A DNA stretch of 64,000 nucleotides. It comes from Gammaproteobacteria bacterium (lineage in GTDB: Bacteria; Pseudomonadota; Gammaproteobacteria; Pseudomonadales; Azotimanducaceae). This document shows positions 1 to 7,787 of this stretch, one piece after another. Location: assembly GCA_003247835.1 (NCBI GenBank), contig QJYB01000071.1, positions 35,548 through 99,547 of the forward strand. Direction: 5' to 3'. The notes beneath the pieces were generated by a model. That model saw only the letters and a program-made list of their open reading frames with translations. It was not told where the DNA came from and did not search any database. The translations under genes were made by a program, and so were the position numbers. How positions within the stretch are numbered: position 1 is the stretch's first letter; each line of letters begins with the position of its first letter.

Positions 1-291
1 GGGGCAGCTGACGTGAATCTCGCCAGGCAGCGCTTCCAGCCGGTCTCCGATGACGGCGAGCCGGCTGTCCAGATACTCGGTGCGGTTGACGTCCGCCGCC
101 TCGAGCTGGTCCAGCGTCTGACGCGACGCCTCGATCTGCTGTTCAACCTCGTTCAGCTGGGTCTGCAGCGCGCTCAGTGCGCTCTGGGTTTCGTCCACGA
201 CTTCCGTCTGCTGACAGCCGGCCAGAATCATCGCGCCCAGCAGCCATGGGGCTGAGACGGATGCAAAGGCCTGGCGCTTGATCGACAGCAT
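1..291 (-). CDS. Coiled-coil lipoprotein, 3' end cut by window edge
   Basis: Translating the minus strand from the ATG at 289-291 gives 97 residues running off the left edge. Residues 1-26 form a lipoprotein signal: a short basic start, a hydrophobic stretch and a clean L-A-G-C lipobox with the lipidated cysteine at residue 26. What follows is polar and rich in Gln, Glu and Leu in heptad-like spacing (about residues 36-60), so it is probably a coiled coil anchored to a membrane. No family is recognised, and no good ribosome-binding site precedes the start. The gene diverges from the radical SAM gene and shares the intergenic region carrying the LexA box. The overlapping longer open frames in this stretch look like noise. 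Confidence 0.6.
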   Translation of the reverse strand, partial: MLSIKRQAFASVSAPWLLGAMILAGCQQTEVVDETQSALSALQTQLNEVEQQIEASRQTLDQLEAADVNRTEYLDSRLAVIGDRLEALPGEIHVSCP

Positions 292-393
292 GAAAAAGGA
301 GGCTTTTATGGACAGGGCAGCGGCGTAGTCTAACGACCGCGCGTTGCGTGACAAGCCCGGGCCCGCATCGTGGTATCGCTGGCAGGGCAATGC

Positions 394-417
394 GATACTG
401 TACATTCATACAGTATC
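394..417. promoter_or_regulatory. LexA-binding SOS box (perfect palindromic half-sites)
   Basis: The core TACTG (396-400), ten bases, CAGTA (411-415) matches the E. coli/Pseudomonas LexA consensus. The symmetry extends by GA/TC to 394-417. It sits 43 bases upstream of the ATG at 459 and would cover the -35 of a plausible promoter (TGTACA 399-404, 17 bases, TAGACT 422-427). LexA binding here should block transcription of the radical SAM gene. The promoter assignment is inference; the palindrome is read directly. Confidence 0.85.
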
Positions 418-458
418 GATCTAGACTGTTCGGTCCCAGCAGGCAGGGACACGGAGTG

Positions 459-1559
459 ATGGGTACCACCAGCGACGAGGCTGAAGCGGCGACCACGCGT
501 GGTGTGGTCATCCGGGGCCGGGGCGCGGTATCCAACCGGGACAGCCGCTTTCTGCCAACAGTGTCGATCAGGGAAGCGGATGGCTGGGATCTGGAAGAGC
601 CGCCCGCACCGGATCCGCGGACGACGCTGACCCCGGACAGGACGGTGCAGCTCATCACCCGCAACCGGTCGCCGGATCTGCCCTTCGATCGGTCCATCAA
701 TCCGTACAAGGGCTGTGAGCACGGCTGCATTTACTGCTTCGCCCGGCCCACTCACGCCTACCTGGACCTGTCACCCGGCCTGGACTTCGAGACGCGCATC
801 TTCTTCAAGACCGACGTTCGCCGGCGACTGCACGAGGAGCTTTCCTCGAAACGCTACGAGTGCCGACCCATCGCGCTGGGCACGAACACGGATCCCTACC
901 AGCCCGCCGAAAGATCACACGGAATCACCCGCCAGATTCTGGAGATGCTGCTGGAGTGGCGCCATCCGGTCACCATCGTCACCAAGAGCCAGCTGGTGCT
1001 GAGAGACCTGGACCTGCTCGGCGAGCTTGCGAGGATGGATCTGGTACATGTCTACCTGAGCGTCACGACGCTGGACCGGCAGCTGAAAACCAGGTTGGAG
1101 CCGCGCACGGCATCGCCTTCGGCGAGGCTCAGGGCTATCGAAGGGCTGGCCGGCGCCGGGGTGCCGGTCGGCGCCATGGTCGCGCCTGTGATTCCTTTCG
1201 TGAACGACTCGGAGGTAGAAGCCATCGTCGACGCCTGCGCGGCGGCCGGTGCGCGGTCGCTGGGCTACATCCTGCTCCGTCTGCCGCGTGAGGTTGGTCC
1301 ACTTTTTCAGGAGTGGCTGGCCGAGCACTATCCGCTGAAAGCGGCGCGGGTCGAGAACGCGGTGCGGCAGATGCGCGGGGGCGATCTGTATCGCGCCCAG
1401 TGGGGCGAGCGGTTGCGTGGTACCGGTCCCATGGCGGAACTCATAGAGAAGCGTTTCACGCGTGCGCTGGCGAAGCAGGGCATCGAACGGGATGCCAGGC
1501 TGGTCGAGCTGCGCACGGATCTTTTCCAGCCACCGGGCTACCAGCACGACCTGTTCTGA
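459..1559 (+). CDS. PA0069-family radical SAM protein, SOS-regulated
   Basis: A 366-residue radical SAM protein related to the spore photoproduct lyase-like/PA0069 family. The [4Fe-4S]-binding cysteines lie at C86-x3-C90-x2-C93 inside an N-P-Y-x-G-C-E-H-G-C context typical of this family. The N-terminal K/RGRGAxSNxxxRF-like segment (about residues 18-30) also fits. The frame is open to 348, but the longer form would place the LexA box inside the coding region, so the ATG at 459 (or GTG 456) is preferred. The PA0069 gene of P. aeruginosa is, to my knowledge, a LexA-regulon member, in line with the box seen here. The substrate is unknown; a DNA-damage role is inferred from regulation. It converges with the permease with no gap. 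Confidence 0.9.
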   Translation: MGTTSDEAEAATTRGVVIRGRGAVSNRDSRFLPTVSIREADGWDLEEPPAPDPRTTLTPDRTVQLITRNRSPDLPFDRSINPYKGCEHGCIYCFARPTHAYLDLSPGLDFETRIFFKTDVRRRLHEELSSKRYECRPIALGTNTDPYQPAERSHGITRQILEMLLEWRHPVTIVTKSQLVLRDLDLLGELARMDLVHVYLSVTTLDRQLKTRLEPRTASPSARLRAIEGLAGAGVPVGAMVAPVIPFVNDSEVEAIVDACAAAGARSLGYILLRLPREVGPLFQEWLAEHYPLKAARVENAVRQMRGGDLYRAQWGERLRGTGPMAELIEKRFTRALAKQGIERDARLVELRTDLFQPPGYQHDLF

Positions 1560-2954
1560 CTAGCCCCGCCGACCCAGGCGGAATCGGGCGTACAGCAGCA
1601 GGCCGATCACGGTCCACACCGTGATGGTCATCCATTCGTGTGGCCATGAGAGGGCCGATGGGCTGCCAGGCAGGTACGCCGTGATCAGAGCCAGGGCCAG
1701 CACCACGGCGCCGATCCCGACCGTACGCGGATGGCTCACGCGGAAGGGGCGTTCGAGATCGGGTTCCTTGCGACGCAGTGCCAGGAACGCCATGGGCACG
1801 AAGACGTACGCGACGATGGTGGCGAAACCGCCCGCGTTGATCAGCCAGACCAGCACCGTACGCCCGAACAGCGGTGCCAGGCACGACAGCACGCCGATGG
1901 CGATGATGCCGACGTAGGGGGTGTGAAAGGTCGGGTGCAGCCGGGCGAACACCGCGGGTACCATGTCGGACTCCGCCAGGGCGTAGAGCAGACGGCTGCC
2001 GCCGATCACGAAGGCGTTCCAGCTGGTCAGGATGCCGGCGATGCCACCCAGCACGAGCAGCGTACCGGCAGCGGGATGCCCCCATAGTGACGTCGCCGCG
2101 TCGCCGGTGGCCATGCTGCTTTCCTTGAGCGCTGCAATGGGCATGCTGGTCGCGACGGCGAAGCTGATCACGCCGTACCAGAGCACGGCCAGAAACACGG
2201 ACACCACCAGCAGCAACCCGATCCGGGCCGGAGGCAGGTTGATCTCCTCCGCCGACTGGGGAATCACGTCGAATCCCACCAGCAGCGTCGGCACCATGAT
2301 GAGCACGGTCAGGATGCCGGTGGCCGGCATGCCGATCCAGGGTCGGGCGTTGTCCATGGTGCCGTACCCCACGGCACCAGCGAGCAGCGCGATGCCCGAG
2401 ACGACGATGATGGTGAAGGTCACGCTCTGGAACCAGGTGGCAGGCCTGATGCCGATCACGTTGACCACCGTGATGAGGACGGATGTTCCGGCGCCGATGA
2501 GCACGAAACCGAGATCCACGTCCGAATCGAACAGCCGCCAGAGGGTGCCGATGCGAATGTGAGGAAACAGATACTCCACTGCCGTGGGCAGGGCGACCGC
2601 CTCGAACAGGCAGACGTTCACGTAAGCAAGCAGCAGGGACCAGGTGCAGAAAAACGACCAGCCGGCGCCCAGGCCCCGGTGCGTATAGACGTGCTCGCCA
2701 CCGGCCTGGGGCATGGCAGCCACCAGCTCGCTGTAGGTGAGACCGATTAGGGCAATGGCGAGCCCGCCGCCGGCAAACGCAAGCACCGTGCCGACGGAAC
2801 CCGCTTCCGAGACCCAGTAGCCGGTCATCAGCACCCAGCTCCAGCCGATCATCGCCCCGAACCCCAGGGTGATGACGTCCCGGCTCCGCAGCACGCGGTC
2901 GAACTTCGGCGTCTCGAGCGGAGCCGCAGGCTTCGTCAGGGGATCGCGATTCAT
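1560..2954 (-). CDS. APC-superfamily amino acid permease
   Basis: A 464-residue integral membrane protein with about 12 hydrophobic segments. The N-terminal region (residues 25-60 of the called form) contains the G-F-G-A-M-I-G-W-S-W pattern that corresponds to the GxG(A)xIGxG substrate/ion-binding bend of APC amino acid-polyamine-organocation permeases. Later segments have the usual T-Y-S-E-L and P-Q-A-G-G-E elements of helices 2 and 3. An upstream in-frame start at 2996 would add 14 non-conserved residues, so the M at 2954 is preferred. The substrate cannot be read from sequence. It is transcribed divergently from the small gene at 3005. Confidence 0.88.
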   Translation of the reverse strand: MNRDPLTKPAAPLETPKFDRVLRSRDVITLGFGAMIGWSWVLMTGYWVSEAGSVGTVLAFAGGGLAIALIGLTYSELVAAMPQAGGEHVYTHRGLGAGWSFFCTWSLLLAYVNVCLFEAVALPTAVEYLFPHIRIGTLWRLFDSDVDLGFVLIGAGTSVLITVVNVIGIRPATWFQSVTFTIIVVSGIALLAGAVGYGTMDNARPWIGMPATGILTVLIMVPTLLVGFDVIPQSAEEINLPPARIGLLLVVSVFLAVLWYGVISFAVATSMPIAALKESSMATGDAATSLWGHPAAGTLLVLGGIAGILTSWNAFVIGGSRLLYALAESDMVPAVFARLHPTFHTPYVGIIAIGVLSCLAPLFGRTVLVWLINAGGFATIVAYVFVPMAFLALRRKEPDLERPFRVSHPRTVGIGAVVLALALITAYLPGSPSALSWPHEWMTITVWTVIGLLLYARFRLGRRG

Positions 2955-3004
2955 GTGCACAAGGTTGGTAAGATCGGCGTCCGCGGAAGGATACATGAAG
3001 GCGC

Positions 3005-3304
3005 ATGCGGCAGTTCGATTTCAGGCACCGGCACAAGTCGTACTTTCTCCGGATCACCGACGACGGCACCCTGGAGCTCTATCTGGACGGCTGCCTCCGC
3101 AAGGACAGGCCGAGTACCGGACGCGAACCTCAGTACGTCTGGACGAACGTGGAGCTCGAATGGGAAGAGCACCACTACATCGAAGCGCGCTACTGGTCTT
3201 CCACAGACCGGCTGCGGGTGACGGTGAATGGCGACGAGGTCTTCGACGGCTCGGCGGCAGCGCCGACGTCCGGCGCCGCGGAGCCGGCCGCGAAGAAAGC
3301 ATGA
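3005..3304 (+). CDS. Small conserved-looking protein of unknown function
   Basis: A 99-residue soluble protein that I do not recognise. It is rich in aromatic and charged residues, alternating in a beta-strand manner (Y-F-L-R-I, L-E-L-Y-L-D-G, E-L-E-W-E-E), followed by an Ala/Pro-rich, Lys-ending tail. The beta-rich body could be a small sandwich or binding domain. Codon third positions are strongly G/C, as in neighbouring genes, which supports it as real. It ends 18 bases before the aldehyde dehydrogenase ATG at 3323, so the two are probably co-transcribed. Confidence 0.65.
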   Translation: MRQFDFRHRHKSYFLRITDDGTLELYLDGCLRKDRPSTGREPQYVWTNVELEWEEHHYIEARYWSSTDRLRVTVNGDEVFDGSAAAPTSGAAEPAAKKA

Positions 3305-3322
3305 CAGTTGAAGGAGATGATG

Positions 3323-4780
3323 ATGGCTGAGTCAGAGCACAGACAACCGGGCGAACCCAGCCGAGCCGACATGCTCGCGTTGCTCGAACGGCAGCGGGAG
3401 AACTATCTCGCCGAAGGTGTGGTCAGCGCGGCCAAACGGCGGGACCGGCTGGAGCGCGCCATAGAGCTGCTGAAGATACACCAGGACCGGCTGGTTGCCG
3501 CCATGCGCGACGATTTCGGTCACCGGAGTGAGCACCAGTCGCTGTTCACCGATGTGGCCGGCTGCATAGGCCCGCTGCGCCACGCCCAGGCGAACCTCAC
3601 GAAGTGGATGAAGCCGGAAAAGCGCAAGGTCGGCCCTTTCCCGCTCAACCTGCTGGGGGCGAAGGCGAGGGTGGAGTACCAGCCGCTGGGTGTGGTGGGC
3701 GTGATCAGCCCCTGGAATTTTCCGGTCAACCTGACTTTCACGCCGCTCGCAGGCATTCTCGCGGCAGGTAACCGGTGCATGATCAAGCCGTCCGAATTCA
3801 CGCCTGCCACCTCCGCGGTCATGGCGGAGATCTTTCCCACCGCCTTCGACGAGCTGGAGATCGCGGTGGTCACCGGCGGTCCGCAGACCGGCGCGGATTT
3901 CTCGAGCCTGCCATTCGACCATCTGCTGTTCACCGGCGCGACCTCCATTGCCCGGCACGTCATGCGCGCCGCGTCCGATAACCTGGTGCCGGTCACGCTC
4001 GAGCTCGGCGGCAAGTCGCCGGTAGTGGTCGGTCGATCTGCGGACATTCAGAAAACCGCGGAAGCCATCATGATGGGTAAGACGCTGAATGCCGGGCAGA
4101 TCTGCCTGGCGCCGGACTACGTCTTCGTGCCGGAGGAGAAGGTGGATGCCTTTGTGGAATCGGCCGCACGCTCGGTGGAGAAGATGTATCCCACCCTGCT
4201 GGACAATCCGGACTACACCTCGGTGATCAACGAGCGCCACTATCAGCGTCTGACCGGTTACCTCGATGACGCGAAGCAGAAGGGTGCCAGGGTGGTGGAG
4301 ATCAATCCGGCGGGTGAGGACTTCCGCCAGCAGCCGCACCACAAGATCCCGCCCACGCTGGTGCTGAACCCCAGCGACGACATGGCCGTGATGCAGGACG
4401 AGATCTTCGGTCCGCTGCTGCCGGTGAAGGGATACGGTGAGCTCGGCGAGACCATCGACTACGTCAACCACAAGCCGCGTCCCCTCGGTCTGTACTACTT
4501 CGGTCAGAACCGGGCGGAGGAGGAGCGCGTGCTGACGCACACCACATCCGGCGGTGTGACCGTCAACGACGTGGTGATGCACGTGGCCCAGGAAGATCTG
4601 CCGTTCGGCGGGGTTGGTCCTTCCGGGATGGGTGCCTACCACGGCCACGATGGGTTCAGGACGTTCAGTCATGCCAAGGCGATCTTCACCCAGAGCCGGA
4701 TCGACGTGGCGGCGCTCGCCGGCCTGAAACCCCCGTACGGCGAGAAGATGCTGAAGGCGGTCAGAGCGCAGATGAAATGA
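3323..4780 (+). CDS. Coniferyl aldehyde dehydrogenase-like NAD(P)+ dehydrogenase
   Basis: A 485-residue aldehyde dehydrogenase. It has the P-W-N-F-P motif at the cofactor site, the E-L-G-G-K-S-P motif with the catalytic glutamate, and the active-site cysteine in N-A-G-Q-I-C-L-A-P. The short N-terminus, absence of a signal, and C-terminal F-S-H-A-K-A-I-F segment match the coniferyl aldehyde dehydrogenase/CALDH group rather than betaine or succinate-semialdehyde enzymes. AAGGAG at 3311-3316 precedes three ATGs in a row; the third (3323) has the best spacing. Its natural substrate could be an aromatic or long-chain aldehyde. It is followed 37 bases later by a dioxygenase gene. Confidence 0.92.
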   Translation: MAESEHRQPGEPSRADMLALLERQRENYLAEGVVSAAKRRDRLERAIELLKIHQDRLVAAMRDDFGHRSEHQSLFTDVAGCIGPLRHAQANLTKWMKPEKRKVGPFPLNLLGAKARVEYQPLGVVGVISPWNFPVNLTFTPLAGILAAGNRCMIKPSEFTPATSAVMAEIFPTAFDELEIAVVTGGPQTGADFSSLPFDHLLFTGATSIARHVMRAASDNLVPVTLELGGKSPVVVGRSADIQKTAEAIMMGKTLNAGQICLAPDYVFVPEEKVDAFVESAARSVEKMYPTLLDNPDYTSVINERHYQRLTGYLDDAKQKGARVVEINPAGEDFRQQPHHKIPPTLVLNPSDDMAVMQDEIFGPLLPVKGYGELGETIDYVNHKPRPLGLYYFGQNRAEEERVLTHTTSGGVTVNDVVMHVAQEDLPFGGVGPSGMGAYHGHDGFRTFSHAKAIFTQSRIDVAALAGLKPPYGEKMLKAVRAQMK

Positions 4781-4817
4781 TGAACGGGTCGACACACTGC
4801 TCGACGGAGCGGACGCC

Positions 4818-5609
4818 GTGAGCGTGACCGCATCCCTCGAAGCTCACGCCTTCGAGCGTGATGGTTATCTTGTCGCGCGGGACCTGTGCCCCGAAGCGCT
4901 GCGCACCCGTCTGCTCGACGTATCCCGGCAGCACCTGGATCCGGTGCTGGGACCGGTTGAGTATGAAGCCGACCTGGGTTACCCGGGTGCGCCGGCGAGC
5001 CGCCAGGCGGAAGGCGGACATACGGTGAGGCGGCTGCTCAACGCCTTCACCCGGGATCAGGCGTTCCGTGACTGGGCGACGGGAGCCGAGGTGGGCAATC
5101 AGCTCCGTGCCCTGTTCGCCGCCTCCACCGGTCAGGCATACGAAGCCGGCGACGTGCTGGTCTCCCAGTGCCATCACAACTGTATGATGACCAAGCATCC
5201 CGGCTTCTCCAGCGCCACGCTGTGGCATCAGGACATCCGCTACTGGTCCTTCGACCGGCCGGAGCTCATCTCCGTTTGGCTGGCTCTCGGTTCGGAGACG
5301 GCAAGAAACGGCGCGCTCAGCGTGATACCGGGAAGCCACCGGCTGGCACTCGATCGCGGGCGGCTGGATGGTGCCCTGTTTCTGCGCACGGACCTTCCGG
5401 AGAACCAGGAGCTCATCGGGTCGGCGGTGCCCGTAGAGCTCGAGCCGGGTGATGTGCTCTTCTTCCACTGCCGGTTGTTTCACGCTGCGGGCATGAATCT
5501 CACCGAACGGGTCAAGCACTCGCTGGTATTCACCTATCACGCGGCGGACAACCAGCCCATTCCGGACACCCGTTCGGCGTCGCTGCCGGGTATCCCGCTC
5601 AGGCCCTGA
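4818..5609 (+). CDS. Phytanoyl-CoA dioxygenase-family Fe(II)/2-oxoglutarate oxygenase
   Basis: A 263-residue enzyme with the facial-triad motif H137-Q-D139 and a distal H222 in a F-H-x-x-G context, plus an arginine about ten residues after it (N-L-T-E-R) for 2-oxoglutarate binding. This is the PhyH/EctD-like fold. Such enzymes hydroxylate fatty acyl chains or small metabolites; the exact substrate is unknown. The start is a GTG. The next gene begins one base after the stop codon, suggesting an operon with the Smr protein, probably led by the aldehyde dehydrogenase. Confidence 0.85.
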   Translation: MSVTASLEAHAFERDGYLVARDLCPEALRTRLLDVSRQHLDPVLGPVEYEADLGYPGAPASRQAEGGHTVRRLLNAFTRDQAFRDWATGAEVGNQLRALFAASTGQAYEAGDVLVSQCHHNCMMTKHPGFSSATLWHQDIRYWSFDRPELISVWLALGSETARNGALSVIPGSHRLALDRGRLDGALFLRTDLPENQELIGSAVPVELEPGDVLFFHCRLFHAAGMNLTERVKHSLVFTYHAADNQPIPDTRSASLPGIPLRP

Positions 5610-5610
5610 C

Positions 5611-6237
5611 GTGGACGACGACGACTTCCTCTCCGCCATGAGCGATGTCGAACCGCTCGATGCGCGGCAGCGGAAGCGGGCCAAGCACCAGGAAGCCCAG
5701 CTGGAAGCGCGGCGCGAAATGCCGCGGGAGCTGTCACTCACGCAGCTCGAGCGGCGCTATGCCGCGCTCGGAATCAACCGCACGCCCGATGTCGACCCAA
5801 ATCCGCTGACCCTCGGCGACGTTGCGCAGGTGGCTCCGCGGGACGTGCTGGAGTGGAAGAAGGATGGCGTGCAGAACGCGGTGTTCTCCCGGCTGAAGCT
5901 GGGTCACTACCCGGTGGAAGGTTCCCTGGACCTGCACCGGCTGTCCGTGCGAGAAGCGCGAGAGGCGGTGTACAAATTCTTCCGGCTCGCCGAGGCCCGA
6001 CGCTGGCGGACGCTGCTCATCGCCCACGGACGGGGCGAACAGAGTGCCATCCCGGCGCGGTTGAAGAGCTATGTGGTGCACTGGCTCTCGCAGATACCGG
6101 ACGTGATCGCCTATGCCAGTGCGGATCGCCGGCAGGGTGGCACGGGAGCCGTGCTGGTGCTGCTGCGGAAGTCGGCGGCGGCCCGTGAAGAGAACCGCGA
6201 GTCCTTCGGCAAGAAGTCCGATCCGGACGGCGGCTGA
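5611..6237 (+). CDS. Smr-domain protein (MutS2-type endonuclease domain)
   Basis: A 208-residue protein with a charged, partly helical N-terminal half (to about residue 100) and a C-terminal Smr domain. The diagnostic elements L-D-L-H, H-G-R-G and a G-G-T-G-A-V-L-V-L-L ending are all present. Smr domains bind or nick nucleic acids; stand-alone bacterial members such as SmrA/SmrB have been linked to DNA or collided-ribosome mRNA cleavage. The GTG start lies one base after the dioxygenase stop. It converges with the acyl-CoA dehydrogenase. Confidence 0.88.
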   Translation: MDDDDFLSAMSDVEPLDARQRKRAKHQEAQLEARREMPRELSLTQLERRYAALGINRTPDVDPNPLTLGDVAQVAPRDVLEWKKDGVQNAVFSRLKLGHYPVEGSLDLHRLSVREAREAVYKFFRLAEARRWRTLLIAHGRGEQSAIPARLKSYVVHWLSQIPDVIAYASADRRQGGTGAVLVLLRKSAAAREENRESFGKKSDPDGG

Positions 6238-6247
6238 TCGCCACTTT

Positions 6248-7357
6248 TCAGATGCGCCCCTTGTCGAGCTCCAGCGCGCCACGCGCCAGGTTGAGGCGCA
6301 GTACGTCGCTCGCCCCTTCCGCCAGGCGCAGAGACCGGACCTGCCGGTAAAGAGCTTCCAGCGGGTGGCCGACCACCAGAGCGGCGCCGCCGACCAGCTG
6401 AATGGCCGTATCGACTGCTTCTCCCACCAGCTCCGTGGTGAAGACCTTGCAGGCGATTCCCTCGTTGACGATGTTCTCTCCGGCGTCTGCCAGTCGGGCG
6501 GTCCGGTAGACCATGCTGCGTGCGGCGTACGCCTTGAGACGGATGTCTGAATAGCGCAGGCGCACACCTTCCTTGTCTCCCCGTGGCCGCCCGGTCCGGT
6601 CGGGCTGCTTCAGGTGACCGATGAGATAACCGTCCAGCCAGCGCAGCGTACCCACGCCGCTCGCGGCGAAGGCGAGGCGGGTATCGCCGATCTGCCGCAG
6701 CGCCCGTGGCAGTCCTTCGCCCGGCCTGCCGATCAGGTGGCCGGCCGGCACACGGACATCGCTGAACTCGAATGCCGCATGGTGGCTGCCATCCAGTGAC
6801 TGGAACCGGCGGGCCAGATGGACCCCCGGTGCGTTCGTGTCGATGACCAGCATGGCAGGGCCCTGTCCGGGGATCTGCACGAGGGTATTGATGAAATCCG
6901 CGTCCGCGCCGCCGGTGACGTAGGATTTCTGCCCGTTCACGACCCATACGTCGCCGTCCGCGACGGCGGAGGTGGGGGCCGGTGCGTCGTCGGGCTCGGT
7001 GAACCCGAAGCCGGCCCGCAGCCTGCCTGCCAGCAGGGGTTCCAGGTGGCTGTCGCGGAGCGGTCCCGTTGCTCCTCCCAGCACTCCCGGACCGGGCCCG
7101 AACACCGCGTGGGTGAATGGTGCGTTCCTGGCGGCGAGCTCGTCCCGCACGATGCAGAGCGCCAGTGCCCCTGCTTCCGTACCACCGAAGGCCTTCGGCT
7201 GAGTCATCGGAAAGAATCCGGCAGCCTTGCTCCGGGCGATCACCTCCGCCCGTGCGGTGGCGGGGTCCTCACCGGCGAGAGGCAGGAGCACCTCCTCGGC
7301 GAACCGACCCGCCTGCTCGGCGAGCGCGCGTTGCTCTTCGTTCAGCGTCTCGGGCAT
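6248..7357 (-). CDS. Acyl-CoA dehydrogenase family protein
   Basis: A 369-residue flavoprotein of the acyl-CoA dehydrogenase fold: an N-terminal helical domain, a central G-F-G-F-T-E-P-D-D-A region contacting FAD, and a C-terminal helical domain with Q-L-V-G-G-A-A. The usual G-S-D is replaced by P-D-D-A, and the canonical catalytic glutamate position is not clear to me, so the substrate class is uncertain. An in-frame start at 7396 exists, but GGAGG seven bases before the ATG at 7357 fixes the start. It lies directly downstream of the small membrane protein on the same strand. Confidence 0.85.
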   Translation of the reverse strand: MPETLNEEQRALAEQAGRFAEEVLLPLAGEDPATARAEVIARSKAAGFFPMTQPKAFGGTEAGALALCIVRDELAARNAPFTHAVFGPGPGVLGGATGPLRDSHLEPLLAGRLRAGFGFTEPDDAPAPTSAVADGDVWVVNGQKSYVTGGADADFINTLVQIPGQGPAMLVIDTNAPGVHLARRFQSLDGSHHAAFEFSDVRVPAGHLIGRPGEGLPRALRQIGDTRLAFAASGVGTLRWLDGYLIGHLKQPDRTGRPRGDKEGVRLRYSDIRLKAYAARSMVYRTARLADAGENIVNEGIACKVFTTELVGEAVDTAIQLVGGAALVVGHPLEALYRQVRSLRLAEGASDVLRLNLARGALELDKGRI

Positions 7358-7396
7358 TGAGATCCTCCTGTTGACTGGTTTGTCAGAGCCGTGCAC

Positions 7397-7774
7397 TCAC
7401 AGTGTCGGTGCAACCAGAATCACGACGATGAGCAGGACGCCGATCACCATGGCGCCGAACGCATAGAGAATGAAGGACTCGCGTCGGGCGGCGCGGATGA
7501 GCAGCTGCTCGACCTCTTCCCGGGAGCGTGCCGCGGTGGTGGTGGTCAGCCGGTAGCGGGTTATACCGTCCGGCCGTTTCGGCAGCTTCACGAACAGCTC
7601 CGGTGTGGCATCCAGCCGTGCGCTCACCTCCTGAAATCCGATACCCGTGTAGCGCGCGATCTGGGTCGGGTGCAGGCCGACGCCCGGATGATCGAGAAAG
7701 CACTGATAGATCTGCGCGAGACGGCGCAGCTTGCCCCGGAAGCGGAACCGGATGGGGATGATGCCGAAGATCAT
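7397..7774 (-). CDS. Small protein with winged-helix-like N-terminus and C-terminal membrane helix
   Basis: A 125-residue protein of no family I can name. Residues 15-75 (R-R-L-A-Q-I-Y-Q-C-F-L-D then G-L-H-P-T-Q-I-A-R-Y-T-G, F-Q-E-V-S-A-R-L) resemble a winged helix-turn-helix with a T-x-x-I-A-x-x-T-G recognition pattern. Residues 100-122 form one strongly hydrophobic transmembrane segment near the C-terminus, which would anchor it with the N-domain in the cytoplasm. It sits between cmoB and the acyl-CoA dehydrogenase on the same strand. Confidence 0.65.
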   Translation of the reverse strand: MIFGIIPIRFRFRGKLRRLAQIYQCFLDHPGVGLHPTQIARYTGIGFQEVSARLDATPELFVKLPKRPDGITRYRLTTTTAARSREEVEQLLIRAARRESFILYAFGAMVIGVLLIVVILVAPTL

Positions 7775-7787
7775 GGTCGGCAGTCTA

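Noticed and set aside
348..458. Upstream in-frame extension of the radical SAM gene
   Set aside because: It contains the LexA box and promoter-like elements and does not resemble the family; ATG 459 fits better.
1456..3069. 537-residue minus-strand open frame over the APC permease
   Set aside because: Arg/His-rich shadow in another frame of the clear permease gene.
3332..4795. Long open frame antisense to the aldehyde dehydrogenase
   Set aside because: High-GC antisense shadow without recognisable motifs; the plus-strand gene explains the region.
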